61,428 nucleotides of DNA from Branchiostoma floridae (taxonomy: Eukaryota; Chordata; Leptocardii; Amphioxiformes; Branchiostomatidae). Under the pieces are notes generated by a model. That model ran no database searches. It was not told where the DNA came from and was given only the letters and a program-made list of their open reading frames with translations. Where the stretch lies: the NCBI RefSeq assembly GCF_000003815.2, contig NC_049982.1, forward strand, positions 12,901,647 to 12,963,074. The letters are read 5' to 3'. Numbering within the stretch: position 1 is the first letter of the stretch; each line of letters starts with the position of its first letter. A program made the translations under genes and the position numbers. Positions 22,901 to 36,900 of this stretch are shown one piece after another.

Positions 22901-24879
22901 GTTGATGTGAAAACGAGCAAGAGATTTGACATATTAAAAGTTTGTGTGAGATAGATACTCTACTCTACTCTACTCTAGTACTTAAGGTAATCAGACGTTC
23001 TTGAGGTGGAAATACACCATTGGTACAAAGACATTAAGTGGAATTGCTGTGCTATGTGCTGGCAGACACTACATGTACATTAGGAAGTAAACTCCAAGGG
23101 CATATTCAGGTATAACTGATTGATGTTAGGGAGATTAGGTGGACATAATGTGTTGGAGTTCTGTAAATGGCTGACATGTGTTTTATGACATAGCCCGGGC
23201 ATGTATGTCTTAAAGTTTAAGACATTATAATTTTGAGATATTTAAGTAAAATGTGAGGTAATGTGGTGACTAGAGTGTGTAATGTTGAGTGGGTACCGCA
23301 TGCACGGGTGGGGTCCGGATACTGCGGTCAGCTGAGTGGGTACCGCATGCACGGGTGGGGTCCGGATACTGCGGTCAGCTGAGTGGGTACTGCATGCACG
23401 GGTGGGGTCCGGATACTGTGGTCAGCTGAGTGGGTACCGCATGCACGGGTGGGGCCCGGATACTGCGGTCAGCTGAGTGGGTACTGCATGCACGGGTGGG
23501 GTCCGGATACTGTGGTCAGCTGAGTGGGTACCGCATGCACGGGTGGGGCCCGGATACTGCGGTCAGCTGCGTGGGTACCGCATGCACGGGTGGATTTTGA
23601 TGAAATACAGTCAGCTGAGTGGGTACCACATGCACGGGTGGGGTCCGGATACTGCGGTCAGCTGAGTGGGTACCGCATGCACGGGTGGGGTCCGGATACT
23701 GCGGTCAGCTGAGTGGGTACCGCATGCAGAGGATTGTCTCGTAATTAGTTCAAGTTCACAGTCTGTTCAGTGGCAGGATAGTCTGGTAATGAGTACAAGT
23801 GCACAGTCTGCTCAGTGGCAGAAGCTAGTACAAATGCACAGTCTGCTCGGTGGCAGAGGATTGTCTCGTAATTAGTTCAAGTTCACAGTCTGCTTAGTGG
23901 CAGGATAGTCTGGTATGAGTACAAGTGCCAGTCTGTTTAGCGGCAGAGATTGGTAAAAGTGCTTTGTGGCAGAAGATGGTCTAGTAATAATTAGTGCAAG
24001 TTCACTGTCCACTCAATGGCAGAAGATAGTTGTAAGTGCAGTGTTTGCTGAACAGTGTAAGTTTTTGCAAATTATATGACCAATATTTGGCAAGGTTTAA
24101 TTTGGTTTAGTGTGTGTACAATGTAGAAGTAAAAGCAGTAGCAGAAGTTTGAGTAAAATGTTTATTAGTGTGAATTGTTCTTCTAATTGACTGTAAAGTT
24201 TGATTTTCAGTAGGTTTTGGTTCAATTCTGTGGCAGCTGAGGACTGCAGCAGTCACTACTGAAAGACAAAGAAAGAAAATGTTAGACATCTGATGCCAAC
24301 TGAATATATTCAATATTTCAAAAGTGGCCTGAATTGATTGGAGCAAGGAGCTTAAAATACAGAGGGGGAAGCTGCTTGATTAGAGGTGCAAATTTCCACA
24401 ATGATACACTATCAAGCTGATTAATGTGTGTTGCTGACTTCCAAACAGGCTAATCTGGTGAAATGAAACGGAGTCAAACTTGCGTCACAAACCCTGATCC
24501 CAACTGTAACACAAATGTTTTGCAATTTATCTCAAAGCATACCTACCCCCGGTACTTCTTGGCAGGCAGTGCCATTTTTTTTTAAAATCCACCGTATGTT
24601 ATGATTAATATTTTTCTAAAAAGTAATACTAGCTACATCCAGCGCTCATATTCTTGATCTACAGCCCTGAGGCTAAAAATAAATTAAAAAATGAGAACTT
24701 AAGTTTACATACAATATGTCAACACAATTTGTATAAATTCCTCTACTATATTGGAATAAAAGGACATGAAAAAGTGCGGCCTCACTGACTGGACCCGCTG
24801 GACAGAGTCGCTTGGAGGCGCTGTGTGAGGACTGACTGACTGCTGCCAACCCCTGCGTCAGGGAACCCCGCATACTGGA

Positions 24880-24921
<42 letters not shown>

Positions 24922-27900
24922 ATATACACATATATATATATTATATATAACCAGCATAGCAGTATCACTTACAATTCCTTAAATATAAATAAATACTTTC
25001 AGCAGTTCAGTAGTGGTTTGATAAATTACTGTACACAAGGGCAAAAGAAGTTCCAACCTGTCTGAATGGATCTACTTTACTAAACTAAAGGAAGAAAGGA
25101 ATGATTCAGAAGGGATCTGGGAGAACTTATTATTATGATAAGTGCATGAAGAAACAACAATACGCCCCCCTCCCACAGTAATTTGTACAAAACACAGAGG
25201 TCAGCGAGAGACTGTGTAAACAACAGGCTAAAATAATTAATGACGCAAGTTTACTCCGTTTCGCCAATTATATACCCAGACTGAGAGCATTTGTACCGGC
25301 CCGCGCGCGCCCCGAGCTTTCCTCGGGCCTACAATCCCGTTGGCCTCGACAAACTACCCCGCCCCACTTCGCTAGCCCGGCGAGCGGACCTTGTGGGCTA
25401 GCGGAGAGAGAGGCAGGGTAGATTGTCGGGCCAGCAGGAGGGTAGGCCCGGGGGCAAAGCTCGGAGCGCGGGTCGGTACAACTGCTCTGGATGCCAGGGT
25501 TTATATGCACTGACTATGATATTTGTACGGTATTAAACTCGAACCAAGGAGGGTTAACCTCCTAATGCACGAACGAGTTATTTTTGTAAAACCACCGACG
25601 TCCAGGGTACATAATTCTCGATCTACATTTACCTGAAGACACATACAGATGGACTAGTGTTACCTATACGCAACTATAGGGCATATAAGATTAAATATTT
25701 ACTAAAAAAAGTATGTCCTACCTCACAACGTTCCATGTACCAGGGCAGAATGCACTGGAAAGGTATATAAGTGCAAACTTCACTGTACTTGTGTCATTTA
25801 GCCTCTAGCCACTGAAGAAGCTGTACATAGCGAAACTAGTTTGGCCGACAGGCTGAATAAAAGTTCAAAACTTGAACCATGCGGCTCCAGATGTCTTTCT
25901 GAGGGATGACTGCAGTGTGCAAGATGTCGCGGTAGCTTGAGGGATGAATCTACTCTACTATATACTGCATACTTCTCAACGGATGGACCCTCGCTGTAGT
26001 ATCATCTGGAACTCCGGACCCAGAATGATCCCGTACATCACAAGAAAGCACCGAGAAGCAAGACGAGCCCTCTACAAAGACGCATGCTGGACTAAACCAT
26101 CGCCGCCAAGTCGAGCACAAGGAAGACACTGAGATACCACCGAGTGCGCCACGAAACTACCATCACTGCCCACCGGCACACCAGCGAGAAAGGGAAGAAC
26201 GGGGACGTCATCCACAAGTTGTCCAAAGCCCACTAGATGCTGAGAAGCCAGAGCTACACGCCAGAGCAAGATAAACAGCTGAGGGAAGACAACATCTCGG
26301 AAAAAGATGGATCAGTGCACCCCTTACTTCTTGAATATCGAATGTGTAAACAGACCTTTTTATGACATGTGTAACTGTTCTAGAACAATAGATAAAGTCA
26401 TAGGTCATAGGTCACTTAAGGTCAGGGCAACCTGCCCCTAGGATCTAAGGTGCAAAATGTACCAGGGCAGAATGCACTGGAAAGGTATATAAGTGCAAAC
26501 TTCACTGTACTTGTGTCATTTAGCCTCTAGCCACTGAAGAAGCTGTACATAGCGAAACTAGTTTGGCCGACAGGCTGAATAAAAGTTCAAAACTTGAACC
26601 ATGCCAGAGGGCGACGAAACGCAAAAAAGTTAGCAATGCCAGACTGTGGAGTTTGAAAGGAGGTTTGTACTCACTATCTACCCTCCATATGCTGATGGCA
26701 TTCACTCCTGACTGATGGCTCTCCAGTAACACATCAGGAGAATTCATCTTCACTTTGGACGCTCCAGTCTTTCTGAGGCAACCTGAATCTACCTGCATCT
26801 TAAGAACAGGTGCGGCTGCAGCCTGCATGTCTTTTGTTGAGGGATCCATGCCACCTTGGTGTTTTGTTGCTTCTGTTGTCAATGGCTGTGCTACTTCAGC
26901 ACTTGCTCCCAGGGATACATTTCTTGTCTCTTGGGCTGTGATGTCATCAGAAGAGAGAGAAGCTAACAAAACAGGTGTCACATTCCACACTGCAATCTGT
27001 CCATCTGGTGGGAAATGTAAAAAAAAGTACAATTATTGGTAATTGATAGATACTGAGAAAAGTATATATATTTTCTATGTTATGATTAAGATTTGTTACA
27101 TGTTCTGACTATTTAGCTAGAGCCCCACAACAAAATAGACAATGTAATTAGCCAACCTCATTAGATTTTTATATGTCTAAAGGAGTTCTGAAATAGTCAT
27201 AACTAAGGAGGACCACGGATAATATGAAAAGATTAAAATACATAAAATATTATGAAAATATTAGCTGCACCATTATTGATGTGAATATAATAGCTGCACT
27301 ATTGATAAGAATCTGTGGACAACTAGGTAAACTTAGCTTTAGCTGTGACTTCCACTGTACCCACACATGTACGTGTGCGCACACAAATACAACAGAAAAA
27401 CAAAATTATGTTTATCACTTTATGTGACATTAGTCCCTTATGTGTTATTAGTCCTTGACACATACATTTTAATTTGTACAATGTAGAACAAAAACACCAC
27501 TCACCTGTGGCCCCTGATATGACATATGTGTGAGTGCTTCCATCAGCTGTTGTTGTGAAGAAGTGGTCCACAGAGAGGACACAATGGTGGTGGAAGTCAC
27601 TGACACAGAACAGCTCAATCTTTCTTTGTCTATCATCATACACAAATAATCTAGAAGTAGAAGGAAAAAAGATTGTAAACAAGTTCATAGTTTCATTCCA
27701 CTAGATGTTAATTGTTTGCAGTTGTACAGTAGAATGAAACATGTCCAATTGCTCAGTACCAAAGTGATTGTTGTCTTGAAGAAAAGTTTGACGCATAGTT
27801 AAGAGCGTAGTAGAGAGAGTTAACCATACCATGACAGACAATAGCAATTAATTTTTCTTGAGGTAAGAAGGACCTGACATAAGACCACTCTATGTAACCA

Positions 27901-30900
27901 AGGAGCTATACTTGGGGTACCTGAAATGAGGATAAGCAAGTCCTGCTAGTCCTCATATCCTGGTCCCATTATATACATTGTACCTGAGCCAGGCAACTAC
28001 TGGACAATCAGTATCATAATATTGCTTCATATCTTCATCAGACTTATGTGGTTACATTGGAGCCAATATCTCACACTTTCACATGAAATGGGACACTCCT
28101 AAGACTTAGGACACTTGTTAATGCAGACTTCTCTGTAAAAATTATGTACATGTAATATTACATCTGAAACAGCATTTGTACAGTGACTGTGTTTCTCACC
28201 TAAGGAAGCCATCTGAACAAGCAGCTGCCAAAAAAAACAGGTGTGCAGCATGTGGATCTACCTGTCCGCCCTGCCATGCCGTCAGTGCCATGTACCTTAT
28301 CTCTACTTCTTCTTCTTCCTCAATCTGAGCTGCACCAGATTTCTTCTTCCTCCTCCTCCTCTCTACAAGATTGTGGCATGCAAGATATTCAATGTGGCAC
28401 TCTACAGCAGGATGCCCATCAAAGGTAGTGAGTTCAGTATCAGGAACATCACAAGAGTGATCAGTGCTTTCCTGCTGTAACGTCCTGTTGTTTCCTGGAC
28501 CAGATTCACCTGCTGATGTGTCTAGCAGACTGTTCACACTTTCATACCCTTGTGGCTCACACGTCTCTTTAACGGACACTTTGGGAGGGTGTCCATCTTG
28601 CTGTGTGTTGGTCTTGCTGTTTTGATGTTTTGATCCATCTTCCTCATAGCATGGCTTTACCTTGTCTACCCCACCTGATGAGTCACCATGACTAGACACA
28701 GACACCCTGTAACACTTGAGCTGTGCCCTGCCCCCACCACTGAACAGGAGTTTGGGTGAGCTGGCATGCTGGCTGGCTCCTGAGGTGGCGTGTTGTGAAC
28801 AAACTGCAAGACATCGAACACTTGAAATGTGGTCCTGAATGGTGTCCAATACTACCAGATCAGATACAGGTTTATCTGTATTCCAGTAAAGGATCACACA
28901 CATTACTGTACCTATTTTTAGTACCCATATCTGACAAAATCATTTCACATTGAAAGATAGTAACTAATCAATGAAACACTTAATGCCCACAAGATCACAC
29001 ATTTTGCCATGTCTGAAACTTCTTTTTCACATTTGTAATCATATTAAGACTTTCATTTATATTTAAAAACTGTGGCTTGCTGTCAGTTGATGACTCCCGT
29101 AGATATGACCTTTCCATGCAAGAACTGAAAGGATACGCTTTAGGGCAACAATGTTGATGGTTGTATCTTCACTTGATGTTGCACAAATGGCATGTTGAGC
29201 ACCTGAAATGAAATAAAAAAATCTATTTTCAAACCCTTGCTACTTCATACCATGGCAATTTTATCGATTTACGTACAATGCTCCCTAATTTAAGCATGCA
29301 CACCTGATTCAGCCAAGTATCACCAATCTTGAACACATTTTCAACTGGATAAATTAAAATCTAGGGTGTTCAATCTCCATTCCTCCAATGATTTTTCATA
29401 AATCAAGGACTACACAAATTGAATGTTCTTCCTTAAATTTGTAAAATGCTAGGCTAAGCATTCCCTGCTCAGTCTCAGATTCTGTGAATCACTAACCTCA
29501 TGGTACAAATTTAATCACTCATTGTCAAAGTAGATTAGACACAATGTGACAGTTCAGTATCCTTTATTGCACTGTAGGACCTTGCCATATTTGAGGTCTT
29601 TTTCTCATTTATCCAATACTTGAAATTAACGCATCCCAGCTTTGATAACAACTTGCAGCACCTACTATACTTTAATTGAGAAAATATGATAACTTACAAA
29701 TGAAACATGATTGTACATTGCATAAAGGACAGGGTACAATGCGCATCTTAGCATGTATTAAGTGAGGATGATAATACCTTCATTGTTTGATGCCCAGCCA
29801 AGGAACTTCAAGCAGGTTATTTCTCTACCATGCAAACTGTCCTGAAATGGAATCAAAGTGAAATAGGAATACCTCGTCATTAAATTTCTTCCCAATCTTG
29901 AAGTTGGTGAAAACTTAAAAAATCAAAACTTCCCTCTCTCTATATATATGCATAACTCTGAGCTAAGTTTGCAAGTAATTATATGTTCATGAGTACATGT
30001 AGTTAACATGTGCATATACAATTAAAATGTTGTTAGTTTCTAGACTGGATTGAAAAAAAGATAATTTTAGTTCAATCAATTATACTTGTTATTTACAGAA
30101 TTTGCAATGATGTTATTTTGTTAACACAAGCACAAAAATTCAGATACTGTAATCATGGTTGACTGCGAGGTTTTGTGTATTGTAAGTGACTAGTACTCAA
30201 TAAACCAATCTTACTTTACTACTTTTCAACTACAAACTAACGTCACCACCAACCTTCAGAATGAGTCTTTTGTTACTTGAGATGGAGGGCCTCTTCATGA
30301 GTTGAATGGCTCGAGCTTTAATGTAGGCAAAGAGCGCCCCCTGTCTGGTGCTGGGGAGAATACCCCATGCTCTGTGCCCTCCCCCACACTGTACCTGCAG
30401 CAGGGGCTCGTTGGCTGACAGACTCCACACCACAAAATTGGACTGTAACATTGGATTTATACCAATGACACAGTATACAATGTGGAACTGGGTTTCAAAG
30501 TATGGGCATCTTGAACATGATAGCTTAAGTCAAAAATGCACATCATGGCATAGCTCAAAATAGATTAAAGTTCATGACAAAAATAGTACAAATTGGACTC
30601 TACATTGCCGTGCTGCACATTGTTTACTAATAGGTATAATTTCAAACTAGATATTCTTTCTGAAATGGATGATAAAAGAATAAAGCTAGTACAACACGTC
30701 AAGTAAAAAGCACCTGGATATAAATTATGATTATTTATCTCAAGCAGGTACATGAAAGGTGATTTACATCTGTTGGAGGAAAGAAATACATAATGCTACA
30801 TCTACATTAGGGACATGTACAATGTAATACTATGTACCTTTCAAATATTGGAAACATTTTGGTAAAACATCTTACAGTGTGGAATCCCAGGGCAAGCACC

Positions 30901-33900
30901 TCTCCATCTTTAGTAAAGGTCAGTTTCTCTAACCAATCAAAGCCCTTGTATACCTGGACAAATAGAAAAAGTAAAGACACACTCTTATCAGGTGAACTTT
31001 ACCTTAAGCATTCATTGGTACTAAGCAAAAATCATACCAAAAGATAATTTATGTTGCAACAGGTGAACTCCTAATAGCAGGCAAAGTAGGAAGTGGCAAG
31101 AGAAATGCTGACTCTGTTGTTCTTGAGAAGTTGCAGTCCTGTTGCTCCCAGCTGAAACTGTCTGTAGTGCCCATCTCGGCCTGTACTGTACACATGGCTC
31201 CTGTACATCTGCAGGGAGGTCACTCCTGTCTTCCCATGGATACCAATCAATGTTTGAAATGGCTGGAAAAACAAAACACAGAGCTTATAGCTTGAGACTA
31301 TGATTCAAACAGGTTGCCTACAAGCAAGGAGTGCTACAAGTGACCAACTTACACACTATTTGAAAATGGATTCTCGTGGACAGGGAGCTTGTACATGTAC
31401 TACGCACCAAATAATGGGACACTTCTACAAAGTCTGCCAGTGCACAGTCCCGTGTCTTATACATACCCTGCACTACACGTTCATCCTGCCCACCAACAAT
31501 GTAATGCTATGCAGTGGCTCTCGCTCCCACAATACCTATACTCGGTGGGTGTAGTCTTCAACAAAGAATAGCATAGCATTTTTCTTTGTCCATTTCTGTT
31601 CAACTGGGGCTATTATTATTATTACGTGTAATCATTGTTCAGGGAAAGCAGTGGAAGATGAACTACATTTCATTTGTCAATGTTCACATTACAGTTACGA
31701 AAGAAATAAACTTTTCCTTAAAATCAGTAAAACTTACCCAAGCTTTTATCACCTTACCGACCAACAAAAATCAATCTTCTTACTTAAGTCGTCCAACCCC
31801 TTTATATATGAAAATGTTGGACAATTCATCTTCCACTGCTTACGGAAAAGAAGTCAAACCCATCAAATAGCTTAGGTGGAAATAGATTTAGTTTAGACGT
31901 TATTCCCTTTTGATTTATCTATGAATATCATTTCCCTTCTTTGTTAATTATGTTTATGTATACCACTACTACTTTACTTTGTATGCAATTAGCCCTCGGG
32001 CATGAATTTGCAATAAAGATTATTATTATTGACGGAGGTGTTCGAAATAGATAGGGGGTTCCATCTTGTTCTATTTGTTCGATATGACGTTCGATCGAGA
32101 TCAAGGCTCTAAAGGACTAATCCTGTCTGGGATTAATCCCTCCTCAGAGCCCTGAGGTGGATTTGTCAGATCAGGATCAATCCCTAGGAGCTAGATTTGG
32201 CCCGTTGACATTACTTAGACCAAGATTCGCAAATACCTTGCTGCTTGAATCCAGATTCCTGAATCCTGGTGGTTAATGGGGTCTTCTTGTAAGTCACATG
32301 AATAAAAAATGTAGCTGTTCTTCGAGATGAAAAAATTACAAGTTAGTGGGTATCATATTATTAAACAAATTCTTATGTGAACCATTTCAGTGACAGTTTT
32401 ATTGGTCAGTGCTTATAGAGTTCTCTTATAGAGTTCTGACCTGAGTAGGCTCATCCCCTTCCTGTTTCCTATAGCAATGCAGGGACCCTCTCCTGTCCCC
32501 ACACACAAGCGTGCTGTCCTTCTGTGACAGCAGTGCACAGGTTAGCCAGCGCTGTCTGCTGTAGGGCAGCTCAAAAGTGGCCGTCTTCTGGACAGCAATA
32601 CCTGCCTCTTCTCCAGTCTGAGTGGTCCACCAGATCTGTAATTCAAATCATTGATGAAATGTTGAAGAAAAATGTTGACATGTTACAGAAAAAAATTATT
32701 GTTGAACTAACTGTATTGATTTGTAACCATTTTAAATTTAAATTTACTTAAAATTGATACAAAGAGCCACATTATGTGCGATGTGATTTTTCACTCTTGT
32801 GCATGTATCTAAGCAATCCATCTGAGTAAAATAAAAGTTGACCAGTACTTACGACCTCCCCCTTTGGTCCACAGGATAAGAGATGACCAAGTGAGGAGAC
32901 AGTCTCTGCTTTCAGTGTCTCCATCCATGTTAAGCTCAGTACCTTCCCATCATACACTTCAGTTTCCCAGCATGCATTAGGTGCACCTGTCATGCAGAAA
33001 GACAAAAACAGTTGGAAGACTTTGAGATTGTTACTGTAAAAAAAGAATGATTCAGTTTTAAAAGTTTGTAAGAGAAAGCTGTCTTTTTTTCCTTTGGTAG
33101 TCTTCATGAAAGGTTTTAAAGGTACTGTTGGAAAAATCTTCTTTCCTTAAACTTTATGTTATCATACCAGTAATTAGCACTTATGCCCATTTTAGAATGG
33201 TTGCCATCCTGTTTAGTTTTTCAGGACTCCCATAATCTCTTCTGCAAGAAACTTGATTTAATGTGAGTTGGGCAGCTATGAAAAACTCACTAGCATGGCA
33301 CCCAGGCTCACGTCTTTGGTGTTTTATCAATTCACGACGCACAGATTTGATTGTGAATAATCGAAAGAGAACACAAAAACTACTACAAAATCTAGAAAAA
33401 TGTGGCCACCAACACAAGCCCTTACTTATGAAGAAGACTTTGATTGTCCCTGCTAGACTGCCCATTGCCACCATTCCCTGAGCAGACACCTCCAGTAGGC
33501 TGTAGGAGCTGTAGGTGGGATCTTGCAGCACCAACCTCCATTGACATGTGGTAGTATTGTAGCTAAACAGTGATCTTGACATAAAAAAGGATAAAGGCAG
33601 CATGAAGTTGTGCTGTATATCCATCCTGTTTACGAGCAACCAAAGTAGACGTTCTTATGACTTTTTACCTTAAAACATACCACCATAACTTAAGTATAGA
33701 GGTTTTCAGGCTATCAAGAAAGTATGCTTTGTCATATATGGCAGCTGCCGTAATCCAAGAAAAGTCACAAATCTTATGTCATTTTCATGCATAGAGGCAA
33801 GAGCATCATTCAGTATCTTAAATTAATAATAAGTAGTAACATTATTTCTTTACAGTATCTCAATCAAAAAAGACCAAATACCAGGCTAACTGCAGACATT

Positions 33901-36900
33901 TGACCGGGAAGTGAGGCTTCCTTACCCTTGGTCTGTTACTACAAGGAATAAATGGTCCAGACAAGATACCAGGGATCTTGGGAAGTCTCCCAAAGACAGC
34001 GGCAGGTCCAGGGTAGAAGATGTCCCTACTACTTCTATGAAAGAAAAGTAATTCAATTCATTAAAGATAAATCTTTGATCAGTTATAAATACATTATACA
34101 TGATTTTTTTGATAATCTACTTATTGGTTCAGATTCTCCTGTCAATTTTTCCACAGATGAGCAGGCAACGGGCACTTGTTTGCCTGGCCTGCACATGACT
34201 TTTTATGGTGAAGGAGGGGTGTGCAATTCCTTCTCCACCCTCTCTTCTACTGGAGCACTTGTACAAGTCAATGTAGATTTCCATGTTAGAGAAGAAATCA
34301 CATTTAATGCATATAACGGGAGGTGCCCCAACACGGTACGCTTTTTCTTGCGCTCAAACTCATGGCGCTCCATCGCTAGTTGCCTGAGAGTGGTCAAAGT
34401 TTGATGACTGAATTTTTTACACATAGATTTGAACAACATAATTGAATAAGAAATGCATTCATGTGGTTCATGAACCTTTCGCGCTGCGTGTTACAAGCGG
34501 CAAACACTGCTCAATTTCGTGTATGTAACCTTCCAATTTTGTGCTACGCTGGACAGTGTGCCTAACTCGGTACGCTTTTTTACATTTTGCTCTCTTCAGA
34601 AGTAAGTGGTAAATCTAATTACACAAAAAAATTAATAGTATGATATTTTAGATTACTTTTAACAGTAAAATCGTGACTGTATGTACTTTCTGTCTCATAT
34701 GAGGAAGGCTGTACCTAGAACAATCCAGCTGATGTTTTCACGGGCAACGGGCTGAATGCACTGATTGTGAATGCCCGACTAAAAAAACCATTACGAAAAA
34801 ACGACACCGCCAACATCAACAAAACTCTGTGTGATTATATGAAAATATCATATACATCTCTCTATCAAGTCTTATTTTCATAGACAGCACGAATCATTTG
34901 TTACAGTCAAATAAATCTTTGGAGCGTTCTCTTGTCTGCCACCTTCACGGCCACACTCCCTTGGGAGTACAATGGTGGCAATGTTTATGTCGCTTCCTTT
35001 TGGTTGCTTTTCTACTCAATAAACATTTGAAGACCCATATCCATAGTGTTTTATGGAGCTTTATTTATGTGTATCATGGCACTTGTGTGACTGCTTGGAC
35101 GAGTTCGTATAGTTAGCGACACGAGCCGCCAATACGCAGAGGCCGGTGACCGCAGTGATTCAGCACTGTCAACATTACTGTTAGAATTCTGTTTTTAAAA
35201 AACATGAAGTAAATATGTTAAAGTATACTTGGAATGCAAATTAAAGCTGTGTGCATGGACTTGGTTTATTTACCTTTGTAATCAGCATAGTCAGTGGCAA
35301 CAAACACGGTGTACTTATGGATAATAAGATCAGCAAACAATCCGTACCGTCTTAGGACGGGAACCGTCTTAGGGCGGCCCCCGTTAAATGGTTCCCCTGC
35401 AAAGTGTCTCAGTCTGTGGATTAAGAAGCAAATCTTAAGCTTCTGTTTGATATAAGTTGAGCATGGACCTGTTTGTCAGTCTCAGATCTTCAATTAGCAA
35501 GGCTATCCAAGCTCATTGCCTAAGGCTTTGTAAGCAGGAAAACTTAGTAATATTCTTTCAACAAATACAAGCTTTGAAGTGGTGAGCCGGTAATGCTAGC
35601 AGGCATATACCTTTGATGTGGATGATGTCTCAAAGGTCATTTCACTACAAAGTAAAGCCCCTGGCCTGCTTTCTTGGAACTTCCAAATATCAAAATGGAG
35701 TTTTTGATTTGCCCATTAATACCTGGGGCATGTGAAAATTAATGATCAAAGGCACAAATTATTTTCTACACTGCACTGGACTATGTTTTACAAAAACTAT
35801 TAATTTTTAGATTATGTTACTTTCAAATAACAATTGGACAAATTCATTAATTAATTGAGGAAATTTTTCCATCCAACTTTTCATAAAATTCCTTGTGAAA
35901 TTCATAACTACAAACAAGAAATCAAAGATATCAAACCTCAATGAAATACTATCATAAATGAGTTTTTGTGAATTTCTTAATACTTGCACCATAGCCCTAC
36001 ATTGTATCCGTTAGTACCAGTAGCTATCATGCTGACATGCTTGGTGTCCCAAAATCAGGTCATTGAGGTTCTATTTTGTCTCAATGCAAAATTTTCATCT
36101 AATATCACTAGCATGAGAAAGTCAATATACGTTCCGTCTATCACACTACCTGTGTGTAATACATGAGCAAACTCAGAGTATGTAATGCATTGAGCAAACT
36201 CATGAGCAGGCTCACAGCAAACTGTGTTTTTCTATCGTGTAAATGTTGTCGCAATAGACCGCGTGGTGTAATTGGCAGCGCGTTCGCCTCAGGCCCAAGA
36301 GGTCCTGAGTTCAAATCCCGCTTTGCCACTGATCTTGTGCCCTTGACTTTCCTCACTTGACTCAAGTGTGAATGAGAATCTAGCTGCGGCTAATGGCAGT
36401 GGCAGGCCTTTGTGGCCATGTGGATGAGACAGGCCTTAGGGGCATGTTTGAGCATGACGCACCCGCTTACGTGAGTCGGGTAGGAGAAACCCCTTACATC
36501 CTTGGTCGGAAGTCTTCCTAGGGAACGGTTACTCCGAACAACAAAGCTGCATCTGCTGGAGCCGTCTCACATGTGGCATACAGTTCTGTCCACGTGAGAC
36601 ATAGTGCTCCAGTAGACAAGAGGGTGGAGAAGAAATTCACACCCCTCCTTCACCATAAAAAGTCATGTGCAGGTCAGGCAAACAGGTAAATTGCCTGTCT
36701 GCCTGCTCATCTGTCGAATCGACAGGAGAATAAAAAAAAATGCTGGACAGGTACAGACCTGTTTGACATAAGCCCGAGCCAGGAAGTTCCCACAGCCGTG
36801 TGCTGGTGTCCCCTCCTCCTGTGGCCTGGCCAGGAAAATTGATGACGAGCCTTAGTAACATTTTAGAGCATTTTAACTAAATCCAAGGCATTGTGAATAA

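Larger units (their letters stand above)
25735..26604 (+). mobile_element. Retrozyme-like element: identical 148-bp direct repeats around about 570 bp
   Basis: Two identical 148-bp repeats (25735-25882 and 26457-26604) lie exactly 722 bp apart. Each contains a TATA-like GGTATATAAG, a hammerhead-like motif and AATAAA near its end. The interior has no reverse transcriptase, gag or other domain that I recognise. This is the architecture of small non-autonomous retroelements (retrozymes, or partial tandem Penelope-like copies) whose terminal repeats carry hammerhead ribozymes. Perfect identity of the repeats suggests recent insertion. The element lies antisense to WDR6 inside an intron. Confidence 0.65.

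Noticed and set aside
26675-27004. Donor AGG|GTAGAT for WDR6 exon 24, seven bases upstream of the one used.
   Set aside because: It is phase 0, whereas the next exon needs phase 1. The donor ATA|GTGAGT fits both phase and consensus.
36262-36336. Possible functional tRNA gene.
   Set aside because: A and B boxes are present, but the arms do not close into a cloverleaf and a SINE body follows directly.
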